Source: Bacteroidales bacterium
Lineage (GTDB): Bacteria > Bacteroidota > Bacteroidia > Bacteroidales > Paludibacteraceae
Assembly (NCBI GenBank): GCA_900767595.1
Contig: CAAFZS010000040.1
Span: 1-38,922 of the forward strand
Length of the DNA: 38,922 bases
Direction: 5' to 3'
The position numbers and the translations under genes were made by a program. Numbering within the stretch: position 1 is the first letter of the stretch; each line of letters starts with the position of its first letter. Under the pieces are notes generated by a model. That model did no database searches and had not been told where the DNA came from. It was given only the letters and a program-made list of their open reading frames with translations. Positions 1 through 6,636 of the stretch are shown one piece after another.

Positions 1-31
1 ACGGCCATTAATGCCAAAAATACTTTTTCAT
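1..31 (-). pseudogene. Edge fragment: start of a lipoprotein gene with a broken frame
   Basis: The reverse strand reads ATG AAA AAG and then sequence that matches the MKK(V/I)FLALMAV signal peptide of the two lipoprotein genes nearby. It is one base short just after the A-run, so the frame from this ATG hits TAA after seven codons. In the matching frame (V F L A L M A) there is no start codon upstream before a TAA. The gene continues beyond the window, so its product is unknown. It may be a pseudogene, a slipped homopolymer, a sequencing error, or a gene that starts at the inner ATG (Met of LALMA). Confidence 0.4.
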
Positions 32-60
32 TTTGTTTTTAGTTTTTTAGTTATTAGTTA
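29..60 (-). repeat. Leader heptamer array T0 (ACTAAnn units)
   Basis: On the coding strand this is a run of ACTAA units roughly every 7 bases, ending at the edge-gene ATG. It is essentially identical, base for base, to the part of the nitroreductase leader next to its ATG (2431-2462). It also supplies the last codons and the TAA stop of the upstream 186-residue lipoprotein gene. Confidence 0.75.
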
Positions 61-614
61 CAAATAGATTCGGCGATATTACGTATGTTTCTCAGATTTT
101 TCTCTTCATCATCCGGTCTATATATAAATTTAGTGTAATTGACGTCTGCAAATACGCTATTACTACCGCTATTCGAAATGACACTTTTTACTGTTCCTTT
201 GACCGCGTAGAAGGTTTCTGCAGGAATCTTGGTTTTATCAATAGCCTTGATTGAGATTTTAATTGTACGCTCTTTGGTGTCGGTAATCACAAACTGACGT
301 ACATCCTTATCCGTAACCGTATCACCCATGAGCGTTACAATTAAGTTCGCTGCGTCTATGGCTGTTGTGACAGCCACACCTGTCTTTGAATTTTTATCAA
401 AATTGGTCCAGCGACTAGCCTCAAGAGCATGTTCGCCACTACCATCCCCCTCATCGATGGAGAAGAGGGTGCAATTGATTACTTGTTGGGGCATGTAATA
501 AGCATAGACGTAGGTTTTCTCATCTTTCGATGAACCGGGTTCTCCACTTGATTTGTCACAACTTGTTAACGCGATGGCGGCAACAGCCATCAGTGCCAGA
601 AATACTTTTTTCAT
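54..614 (-). CDS. Small lipoprotein of unknown function
   Basis: The 186-residue product has a clear Sec/SPII signal: MKK, a short hydrophobic stretch, and lipobox ALTSC with the acylated Cys at residue 19. The following residues (DKSSGEPGSS) form a flexible tether, so a membrane-anchored periplasmic or surface location is likely. The rest is polar and looks beta-rich, with no motif I recognise. It is the last complete gene of the minus-strand run that begins with the Fic gene at 3575. Its signal-peptide DNA is almost the same as that of the nitroreductase at 2433, although the mature proteins are unrelated. The last residues and stop fall in a TAA-rich repeat. The start is well supported by the signal peptide; the function is unknown. 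Confidence 0.8.
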   Translation of the reverse strand: MKKVFLALMAVAAIALTSCDKSSGEPGSSKDEKTYVYAYYMPQQVINCTLFSIDEGDGSGEHALEASRWTNFDKNSKTGVAVTTAIDAANLIVTLMGDTVTDKDVRQFVITDTKERTIKISIKAIDKTKIPAETFYAVKGTVKSVISNSGSNSVFADVNYTKFIYRPDDEEKNLRNIRNIAESICN

Positions 615-625
615 AATGATAAAAA

Positions 626-668
626 TTAGTTGATTATTGATTATTGTTTATTGATTATTGTTTAGTTC
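626..668 (-). repeat. Leader heptamer array T1 (variant, AATAATC/AATAAAC units)
   Basis: The plus strand shows about five units of TTGATTA / TTGTTTA with a 7-base period, between the 186-residue lipoprotein start (614) and the end of the upstream Fic gene. It encodes the last residues of that Fic protein (NNNQ) and its TAA stop. Confidence 0.75.
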
Positions 669-1763
669 GTGCTTAATGATTACTTCCCAGTGGCCATTCT
701 TATTCGCGCCAACGCGGCGAAGAAGACCGCGAGCCTTAAGAGCCGTAACAACTTTACGGACACCACTATCCGACATATTCAGTTGTTGCGCTATTTGAGC
801 CGTCGTAACCAAAGGATTTTTTGCCAAAATATGCAATATCTTATCGGGTGTTTTATCCGCTACTTTATCCGCTACTTTATCCGCTACTTTTGTGGTTGTC
901 TTCGCTATTAGCGGTCGTTCTCCCGTCCAAAGGATGTGCAAATAACGATTCTTCAACTCATTGTGCTCGCCCAAGAGAATATTCCGCAAGAAAAGTTGTA
1001 AAAACTCCGTTGTACGCGAAATGCCATTAGGCAGATTATCGTAATTGGCACGCACCAACGCATTACGGAAATACCAAGAATGAGCCGCAAAGGGCATATT
1101 GTCAATCTTATAACCTAAGGAATGTAGATATTGTACCAAAAAGACCGCCGTAGTGCGTGTGTTACCTTCCCGAAAAGGATGAATCTGCCAGATTCCTGCA
1201 ATAAAATCACTAATATGAGCGATGACATCTTCGGTGGATTTGCCTTTATAGACAAAAGTCTGTTCTTGCGAAAAATCGTATTTCAATGTCTCTGCTATAT
1301 AGTCTGCGGCTCCATAGAGAACACTGGCATTATTCAAGACCCATTCTTTTTTAGATATATCATAGTCCCTATATGTACCTGCATAGGGGAGGATACCATT
1401 AAAGAGAGCCTTATGGATAGACGCATAATGAGAGGGGGAAAACGTAAACGATTGGCTATTCATTACCCGAGAGATACGTGTAGAAACCAAATCCGCCTCG
1501 TCGGTACCACTTTCCTCTTTACGACTTTGAGCCGTTTGATAATAAGTTTCTATCCTTTTCTCTACCTCCGCTTGCGAAATCTTACCCTCAATATGCTCGG
1601 CAGCCGTTTGCTTAAGATAGTTGCTGACATGCAATTGATCCACTTGCTGCAGACCAATAGCCATACTCCAAATGCTCGCCTTTTCCTGTTGGTCGGGTTC
1701 GCCTTGGCGGATATACTCGTCAAACTCCGCGAAATTGATTTCTAATGGCTCCGGGATGGTCAT
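648..1763 (-). CDS. Fic family protein with VbhA-like N-terminus and C-terminal winged helix
   Basis: This 371-residue protein has the Fic active-site loop HPFREGNTR from His195, which in the family transfers AMP or another nucleotide part to a target hydroxyl. The N-terminal helical segment (about 28-75) with the G-x-I-S step resembles the antitoxin VbhA-type domain found fused to Fic proteins. I do not see a canonical (S/T)xxxE(G/N) inhibitory motif there, so control may differ. A 4-residue repeat (VADK, about residues 290-305) links to a winged helix-turn-helix of about 60 residues that probably binds DNA. It may be a self-regulated toxin-like enzyme. It lies between a nitroreductase and a small lipoprotein. 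The family call is firm; target and chemistry are unknown. Confidence 0.88.
   Translation of the reverse strand: MTIPEPLEINFAEFDEYIRQGEPDQQEKASIWSMAIGLQQVDQLHVSNYLKQTAAEHIEGKISQAEVEKRIETYYQTAQSRKEESGTDEADLVSTRISRVMNSQSFTFSPSHYASIHKALFNGILPYAGTYRDYDISKKEWVLNNASVLYGAADYIAETLKYDFSQEQTFVYKGKSTEDVIAHISDFIAGIWQIHPFREGNTRTTAVFLVQYLHSLGYKIDNMPFAAHSWYFRNALVRANYDNLPNGISRTTEFLQLFLRNILLGEHNELKNRYLHILWTGERPLIAKTTTKVADKVADKVADKTPDKILHILAKNPLVTTAQIAQQLNMSDSGVRKVVTALKARGLLRRVGANKNGHWEVIIKHELNNNQ
849..897 (-). repeat. 12-base tandem repeat encoding VADK units in the Fic linker
   Basis: Three near-perfect 12-base units (GTAGCGGATAAA on the coding strand) followed by a diverged TPDK unit. The unit length is a multiple of 3, so unit gain or loss only changes linker length. 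Comparable xDK(V/L) repeats precede winged-helix domains in other Bacteroidetes proteins. Confidence 0.85.
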
Positions 1764-1764
1764 A

Positions 1765-1805
1765 TTAGTCGTTTTTAGTCGTTAGTTATTAGTCGTTAGT
1801 TTTAG
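1765..1805 (-). repeat. Leader heptamer array T2
   Basis: The coding strand starts CTAAAACTAACGACTAA and continues as 7-base ACTAA units up to the Fic ATG at 1763. TAA triplets recur every 7 bases and so fall in all three frames. Confidence 0.85.
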
Positions 1806-1830
1806 ACGAGTAAAACAACTTTGTTTTGAT

Positions 1831-2433
1831 TTACCACCGGTTATGGTGGATATTGGCTTCGTTCCATTTGTCTTTGACAGCCGGTTGCTCAGCAGGAACG
1901 CCAACAGGGATGATACACAAAGGCAAGATATGTTCCGGCAAGTTAAGTACACGCTGCGCAGCAGCTACACGCTCCATATTGGGGTGGACACCCGTCCAGA
2001 CTGCACCTAAGCCCATAGCGTGAGCAGCCAACAGGATGTTCTCCGTAGCAGCACTGACATCGTTAATCCAAAAACCTTCCGAACCCGGAATGGCTTTCTG
2101 CAAATCGCCACAAGGAACGATAGCGATAGCCGGTTTTTGGTCACAACGGCTGTAAGGGAACTCTTGACCTAACTCGGCAAGAACAGCGTCATCATCGACG
2201 ACGATAAAAGCCCACGGCTGCTTATTGATTGCGCTGGGCGCAGCCATTGCGCATTGGAGCAAGGTAGTGATCTGATCTTGGGAAATCTTCTCTCCCGTGA
2301 ACTGACGCACAGAGACGCGCGTTTGGATGTTTTCAATAACAGCTTGTTGTTTCATAATCTTACCATTTTGATTTTGGCAACCCGTGAGTGCGATAGCGGC
2401 AACAGCCATCAGTGCCAAAAAAATCTTTTTCAT
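1831..2433 (-). CDS. Nitroreductase-family FMN protein carrying a lipoprotein signal
   Basis: This 200-residue protein starts with a lipoprotein signal (lipobox ALTGC, Cys19). A complete nitroreductase domain follows, beginning at an internal Met27 (MKQQAVIENI) where cytosolic relatives would start. Family features include TRVSVRQF near the start, PSAINKQPWAFIVV, and GLGAVWTGVHP near the C-terminus. Such proteins bind FMN and reduce nitro groups, quinones or similar compounds using NAD(P)H. The signal implies export and membrane anchoring, where the electron donor would be unclear. The signal DNA nearly matches the neighbouring lipoprotein gene, suggesting a signal module was joined to an ordinary nitroreductase. 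It lies between two Fic genes on the same strand. The family is sure, the substrate unknown. Confidence 0.88.
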   Translation of the reverse strand: MKKIFLALMAVAAIALTGCQNQNGKIMKQQAVIENIQTRVSVRQFTGEKISQDQITTLLQCAMAAPSAINKQPWAFIVVDDDAVLAELGQEFPYSRCDQKPAIAIVPCGDLQKAIPGSEGFWINDVSAATENILLAAHAMGLGAVWTGVHPNMERVAAAQRVLNLPEHILPLCIIPVGVPAEQPAVKDKWNEANIHHNRW

Positions 2434-2479
2434 TTTGTTTTTAGTTTTTTAGTTATTAGTTATTAGTCGTTAGTTTTAG
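2434..2479 (-). repeat. Leader heptamer array T3
   Basis: The coding strand begins CTAAAACTAACGACTAA and carries about six 7-base units before the nitroreductase ATG. The upstream Fic gene ends inside it: its last residues PKTND and its TAA stop are read from the first units. Confidence 0.85.
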
Positions 2480-3575
2480 GCGAGAGTTCGTAATTTGTGC
2501 TACGTCCACCTTCCTTGGTGCGGCAAAGGATACCTTTTTCTATCAAATCTTCTATATCTCGCAAAGCAGTATCCTGCGAACAATGGTTGATTTTCGCCCA
2601 TTTACCCGTACTCAGTTTCCCTTCAAATCCATCCCAAAGCATGTTAATTACCTTGCGTTGGCGCTCACTGATTGCCACACCCTCCACATGCTGCCAAAAA
2701 ATAGTTTTTTTCAAAGTACGCTGCGTGGTAACAATAGCTTGTTTCAACGCTTCACGCAGTGTCTCTAAAAACCAGATTAGCCACTCTGTCACGTCCATAT
2801 CGTTTTTCTGCGCCTGCTCCAAAGCGTCATAGTACCCTTTTCTATTCTGCATGATAGCAGCAGACACACTATAGAATCTTCGCTCACTTTGGTCTGCCCG
2901 CGCCAACATCATCTCTGTGATTGTACGCGTGATGCGACCATTACCATCGTCAAACGGATGTATCGTTACAAACCACAGGTGTGCTAATGCAGCGCGAAGC
3001 AGTGGATCTGTATCGTCCGGTGCATTTACCCACTGTATAAATTGCTCCATCATCTCCGGTATACGATCGCTTTCGGGAGCTTCATAGTGTACTTTCTGTT
3101 TCCCCATCGGTCCGGAAACCACCTGCATAGGTTCATTACCGGTGCGCCATTTCGCCACATCAATCTTGTATCCTTCGCTATAGCCGGTCGGAAACAAGGC
3201 GGCGTGCCAACCAAACAACCGTTCAGCACTTAGCGGCTGCGCATAATGCTGAGTTGCCTCTATTATCACATTCACCACACCTTCAGTATAGTGGTCCGGC
3301 AAATGGTCTTTAGCCAATGTCACACCCAAATGACGTGCTACAGAACTGCGCACACTATCCCGGTTTAATTCAACTCCCTCAATGCGCGATGAACCGACAA
3401 CCTCCTCTGTTAAGGTGTCCAAATGGTGCTGAACACCCTCAAAACCCAAGACGGACATGCGCCCCAATAACTGACCTTGCAAATTATGTACCTCGCCTAA
3501 TAAATTTAACAGGCGTTCTGCATCCCACTCAAACCGAGGCCAATCGTTATGTTGCCAAAGATAATTTGCTCTCAT
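2463..3575 (-). CDS. Fic family protein with DUF4172-type N-terminus
   Basis: This 370-residue protein carries the Fic core motif HPFDDGNGRITR from His206. It also has an inhibitory-type motif SSRIEG (residues 62-67) before the core, which places it with Fic proteins autoinhibited from the N-terminus, where the Glu blocks ATP. The first 60 or so residues (YLWQHNDWPRFEWD) match the DUF4172 domain often joined to Fic in Bacteroidetes. The C-terminal 80 residues look like a winged helix. It is the first gene after promoter 3668-3698 and heads a minus-strand run with the nitroreductase and the second Fic gene. The stop lies in leader repeat T3. Its target is unknown. Confidence 0.9.
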   Translation of the reverse strand: MRANYLWQHNDWPRFEWDAERLLNLLGEVHNLQGQLLGRMSVLGFEGVQHHLDTLTEEVVGSSRIEGVELNRDSVRSSVARHLGVTLAKDHLPDHYTEGVVNVIIEATQHYAQPLSAERLFGWHAALFPTGYSEGYKIDVAKWRTGNEPMQVVSGPMGKQKVHYEAPESDRIPEMMEQFIQWVNAPDDTDPLLRAALAHLWFVTIHPFDDGNGRITRTITEMMLARADQSERRFYSVSAAIMQNRKGYYDALEQAQKNDMDVTEWLIWFLETLREALKQAIVTTQRTLKKTIFWQHVEGVAISERQRKVINMLWDGFEGKLSTGKWAKINHCSQDTALRDIEDLIEKGILCRTKEGGRSTNYELSPKTND

Positions 3576-3636
3576 ATCGCGTTGTTATTGTTTATTCACC
3601 GCATATTTGCGGACATTATGCTTCTTTTTCTCCGCA

Positions 3637-3657
3637 CCCCTCTACCCCTCTACTCCT
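3637..3657. repeat. Octamer array A1 (CTCTACCC/CTCTACTC), intergenic
   Basis: About 2.5 units with an 8-base period, in the 5' leader of the Fic gene at 3575. It is the same unit as the arrays found inside coding sequences (A2-A7). Confidence 0.75.
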
Positions 3658-3667
3658 AAATTGCCTA

Positions 3668-3698
3668 CAAAATTACTGCTTTTTTTTCATATATGCAA
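3668..3698 (-). promoter_or_regulatory. Bacteroidales-type promoter for the Fic/nitroreductase run
   Basis: The reverse strand has TTG, a 20-base gap with CATAT and an A-tract, then TAATTTTG (3668-3675). The predicted transcript starts near 3662, giving a leader of about 85 bases that contains array A1. Confidence 0.75.
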
Positions 3699-3769
3699 TA
3701 CATGACAAGAAAAAAAAGTGTTTTTTAACAAAAAACGGCAGATTTTAATAAAATTTGTTAGATTGTCCG

Positions 3770-4744
3770 CTATCCCCAACAGTTACGGCAGATATCAACA
3801 GGGGTATTGGAGAGGACACGGCGACGGAAAGACTGCGCCTTTTCCGAATGGAAAATAGAAGCCAAGTCCTCTTGCAGCAGATTGCCAAAAGAGTATGCCG
3901 CAGCCTTGTCATAACAACACGGCAAGACCTCCCCCGTGGTGGTAATCACACAACCCGTCCATAGTCTGCGACAAGGTGTGTGGTGGAGAGGAGTAGAGGA
4001 GTAGAGGGGTAGGGTTTTTAAGTGATAATGGCCATCGGGGTGGAGCTTGTAGCGCGAATAACGGGGATCGGAAGGCATAAGAGGGTTACCGTTCTCAAAA
4101 TCGATAAACTGCGCCGTCTTAAACGTTAACTGATTCGCCCCCATAGCCCGATAATGACGACGGACATAGTCCCACTCGTGTTCGTTGGATTTGAGGCGCA
4201 GCACTTGTAGTTCAATCCAAGGCTGACGACCCCGTTGCGCATCGCGAAGATACTGCAACCCGTCCAAGGCTTTATGCAGACTGCCTCCTACCCTATATTG
4301 CTCGTATGTCTCCTGACTAAACCCGTCAATAGAGACGATAATACGATTAAGACCTGCCTCGGTCAGTTGCTGCGCTAAGAGAGGCGTGAGCGCTTGAGCA
4401 TTGGTGCTGACGACGGTATAGAGGTGCTGCTCGCGAGCCAAAGCAATCATCTTGGGGAGGTCCGGATTAAGCAACGGTTCGCCCTGAAAATAAAACTGTA
4501 TGGTATGGACATAGGGGCTGAGTTTAGGCAGCAACTGCCGAAACGTATCCAAGGACATCAAACCGCCATGCTGTATCTGCCCCGAACCCAAGGCGCAGTC
4601 CGGACAGCGGAGTTGGCACCTGTGTGCCGGTTCGACAGACACGAAACACGGCAGATGCCGGACCCGACAAATGCCGAAAAGTGAAAGCAGAAAAGAGAAC
4701 TCCGCCCGTAGTTTATTGACTAATCTTGTTAACCCGACGCTCAT
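3770..4744 (-). CDS. Radical SAM/SPASM domain protein
   Basis: This is a 324-residue protein when started at the ATG at 4744; a TTG five codons upstream is also possible. The radical SAM Cx3Cx2C motif is Cys43, Cys47 and Cys50 in HRCQLRCPDC. The C-terminal part has a SPASM-like Cys set (CRRLWTGC, EVLPCCYDK, ICRNCWG) that should hold one or more further iron-sulfur clusters. Such proteins often mature peptides or modify enzymes, but no peptide gene is visible beside it, so the substrate is open. Residues about 243-253 (LPLYSSTPLHH) come from octamer array A2 and sit just before the first SPASM cysteines. The start overlaps the end of rpiB by 32 bases, so the two are probably cotranscribed. Confidence 0.85.
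   Translation of the reverse strand: MSVGLTRLVNKLRAEFSFLLSLFGICRVRHLPCFVSVEPAHRCQLRCPDCALGSGQIQHGGLMSLDTFRQLLPKLSPYVHTIQFYFQGEPLLNPDLPKMIALAREQHLYTVVSTNAQALTPLLAQQLTEAGLNRIIVSIDGFSQETYEQYRVGGSLHKALDGLQYLRDAQRGRQPWIELQVLRLKSNEHEWDYVRRHYRAMGANQLTFKTAQFIDFENGNPLMPSDPRYSRYKLHPDGHYHLKTLPLYSSTPLHHTPCRRLWTGCVITTTGEVLPCCYDKAAAYSFGNLLQEDLASIFHSEKAQSFRRRVLSNTPVDICRNCWG
3985..4014. repeat. Octamer array A2 inside the radical SAM gene
   Basis: Plus strand GTAGAGGA/GTAGAGGG units, about 3.5 copies with an 8-base period. Read on the coding strand as LPLYSSTPLHH. The reading frame stays open. Confidence 0.85.
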
Positions 4745-5168
4745 GCCGTCCCCCTTCAAAATCGGTGGTAAAGAAGATGTGCACTATATCCAACGCTTTC
4801 TCAGCGGAAATGAAGTTCGCCGGCAGACCTAACATATTCGCATTATTATGCTGACGAGCAAGGCGGGCGAGGTCGTTCTCCCAACAAAGGGCCGCACGGA
4901 TGCCTTGGTGCTTATTGGCAGTCATACAGATGCCGTTACCGGTTGAGCAGACGATAACCCCATAATCGGCTTCCCCTTTTTCTACCGCGTTTGCACACGG
5001 GTGCGCAAAGTCGGGATAGTCGCAACTCTCGGTAGAGTAGCAGCCATAGTCGTGGGTTTGTGCGCCTTGCGAAAGCAAGTACGCTTCTACTTTTTTCTTC
5101 AACTCGTACCCTGCGTGATCCGACGCGAGGGCGATTTTCAATTCATTGAGATTTTTCATATTTGTCAT
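4713..5168 (-). CDS. rpiB: RpiB/LacA-LacB family sugar-phosphate isomerase (ribose-5-phosphate isomerase B)
   Basis: The 151-residue product has the full family signature. KIALASDHAGYELK lies near the start, DYGVIVCSTGNG carries the catalytic-base Cys74, GIRAALCWENDLARLARQHNNANML follows, and the C-terminus is basic (GRHERRV). It interconverts ribose-5-phosphate and ribulose-5-phosphate in the pentose phosphate pathway; a related LacAB-type activity cannot be excluded from sequence alone. The start is the ATG at 5168, with a second in-frame ATG three codons in. No TAnnTTTG promoter lies in the 49 bases before it, so transcription probably comes from the upstream ATPase gene. Confidence 0.93.
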   Translation of the reverse strand: MTNMKNLNELKIALASDHAGYELKKKVEAYLLSQGAQTHDYGCYSTESCDYPDFAHPCANAVEKGEADYGVIVCSTGNGICMTANKHQGIRAALCWENDLARLARQHNNANMLGLPANFISAEKALDIVHIFFTTDFEGGRHERRVNKISQ

Positions 5169-5217
5169 TAGTTGTTTGGTGTTTGATATAGGGAAAATGT
5201 GGCAAATTTTGATAAAA

Positions 5218-6414
5218 TCATCTTAGCCACTCAGCCAAATCAATTATCTGTATTCCCTGATAATCATAGCGAGGGTGACGAGTGCGAGCGATAATTAGTT
5301 TTGGATAAGCGTCTTTTATCTGTAATAACGGAGTGCGTTCGCGTTCAAAAGTCTGCTCGTTAGAAATATCATCGCTAACTTGTATATATATTTTCTCGTT
5401 GCCCCGAATGGCAACAAAGTCGATCTCTTTCTGATACAATTTACCTACGTATATCTCGTAACCACGTCGCTTAAGTTCTATAAAAACAATATTTTCATAC
5501 ATCCTACCCCAATCCATATTTCGCTTTCCTAAGATAGCATACCTCAATCCAGAATCAACGATATAGTATTTATGCAACGATTGAAGGTATTTCTTACCGC
5601 GGATGTCATATCTTCTAACTTGATAAAACATAAATGCTCTAGTTAGATACTGAATGTATTGTCCTACCGTAACGTGACTTATTCCAACACCATTCGTTGT
5701 CAACGTTTCAGCAATACTATGAGGTGATAGTGTATTACCAATATTATCCATCATAAACTCCGCGACTTGCCGTAATACGACCTCATTGGAAAGATGATAC
5801 TTCTCCACAAGATCACGCTGAATAATCGTATCATAGATTCCTTTTATGTAGTTGATCTTATCATTGTTTTCTTGATATTGATAAGAACCCGAAAAACCAC
5901 CTTGTTCCACATATAGGTCAAAGGCACTTTGATCATCTCCGTTTATGCCATAAAATCGTTGATACTCCTCTATACTAAAGGGCAATACTTCTACTTCCAT
6001 ATAGCGTCCTGTAAATAGAGTGGCTAAATCTGAACTTAATAAAAAAGCATTACTTCCTGTTAGGTAAATATCGTATTTCTCACTAGCGTGAAGACTGTCA
6101 ATAACACGCTCAAACCCTTGGCATAATTGAATCTCATCGATGCATAAATAATTATGCTTCCCCTCAAGATAATGATTTTCCACATAGTGATATAATGCGT
6201 GGTATTCTAACAACGACTCGCTTTCTAGAGACCGAAAGTCAATAAAAATAATGTTGGCAAAAGAATCTACTTCACGCAAATATTGCATAAACAGCAACAG
6301 CAATTTAGATTTTCCGCTACGTCTTATACCGGTGATTATTTTTATATCCGGTGTTAAACGCATTGCTTTTAGCCGATTCAAATAAATTGGGCGTTCAATT
6401 AATTCCATTTTCAA
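5218..6414 (-). CDS. AAA-family ATPase with C-terminal DUF4143 domain
   Basis: This 398-residue protein has Walker A GIRRSGKSK (29-37), Walker B YLCIDEIQ (about 90-96) and a sensor-like YLTGSNAFLLSS. The C-terminal half (about 195-398) matches the DUF4143 type, with YYIVDSGLRYAILG and a nuclease-like EIDFVAIRGNEKIYIQV. These proteins are common accessory genes in Bacteroidetes; the role is uncharacterised, and links to defence or DNA metabolism are speculation. It has its own promoter (6449-6480). Base composition looks somewhat more AT-rich than its neighbours, which would fit later acquisition, though I did not measure it. Confidence 0.88.
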   Translation of the reverse strand: MKMELIERPIYLNRLKAMRLTPDIKIITGIRRSGKSKLLLLFMQYLREVDSFANIIFIDFRSLESESLLEYHALYHYVENHYLEGKHNYLCIDEIQLCQGFERVIDSLHASEKYDIYLTGSNAFLLSSDLATLFTGRYMEVEVLPFSIEEYQRFYGINGDDQSAFDLYVEQGGFSGSYQYQENNDKINYIKGIYDTIIQRDLVEKYHLSNEVVLRQVAEFMMDNIGNTLSPHSIAETLTTNGVGISHVTVGQYIQYLTRAFMFYQVRRYDIRGKKYLQSLHKYYIVDSGLRYAILGKRNMDWGRMYENIVFIELKRRGYEIYVGKLYQKEIDFVAIRGNEKIYIQVSDDISNEQTFERERTPLLQIKDAYPKLIIARTRHPRYDYQGIQIIDLAEWLR

Positions 6415-6448
6415 AACTTTAAAAATAATACACTTTTGAAATTGACTG

Positions 6449-6480
6449 CAAAATTACAACTTTTTTCCGATATGTGCAAA
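6449..6480 (-). promoter_or_regulatory. Bacteroidales-type promoter for the ATPase gene
   Basis: The reverse strand has TTTG (6477-6480), a 20-base gap beginning CACATATC and containing an A-tract, then TAATTTTG (6449-6456). The leader is about 30 bases. Confidence 0.8.
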
Positions 6481-6546
6481 TAAAAAAGCGAAAAAAAAGC
6501 AAACTTTTTCTATTTTAGCCCCGCTTAGAACGAAGACCATGCGGTG

Positions 6547-6579
6547 ATCCTTCGGTAACCCTTCGGTAATCCTTCGGTC
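6547..6579. repeat. 11-base tandem repeat, intergenic
   Basis: Three units of ATCCTTCGGTA / ACCCTTCGGTA / ATCCTTCGGTC between queG and the ATPase promoter. The surrounding 6481-6636 stretch has no credible gene. Confidence 0.85.
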
Positions 6580-6636
6580 AGCTCTCGTTATTTCCCTACG
6601 AAAGACGCTAGACCGGAAACGCGACGCTAAGAAAAT

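Noticed and set aside
1131..1745. 204-residue open frame on the plus strand opposite the Fic gene
   Set aside because: It is a shadow of a clear Fic coding sequence, with no motif or promoter.
3716..3740. A/T hairpin after the radical SAM gene as a terminator
   Set aside because: The stem is only A:T pairs (7) with no GC; too weak to call.
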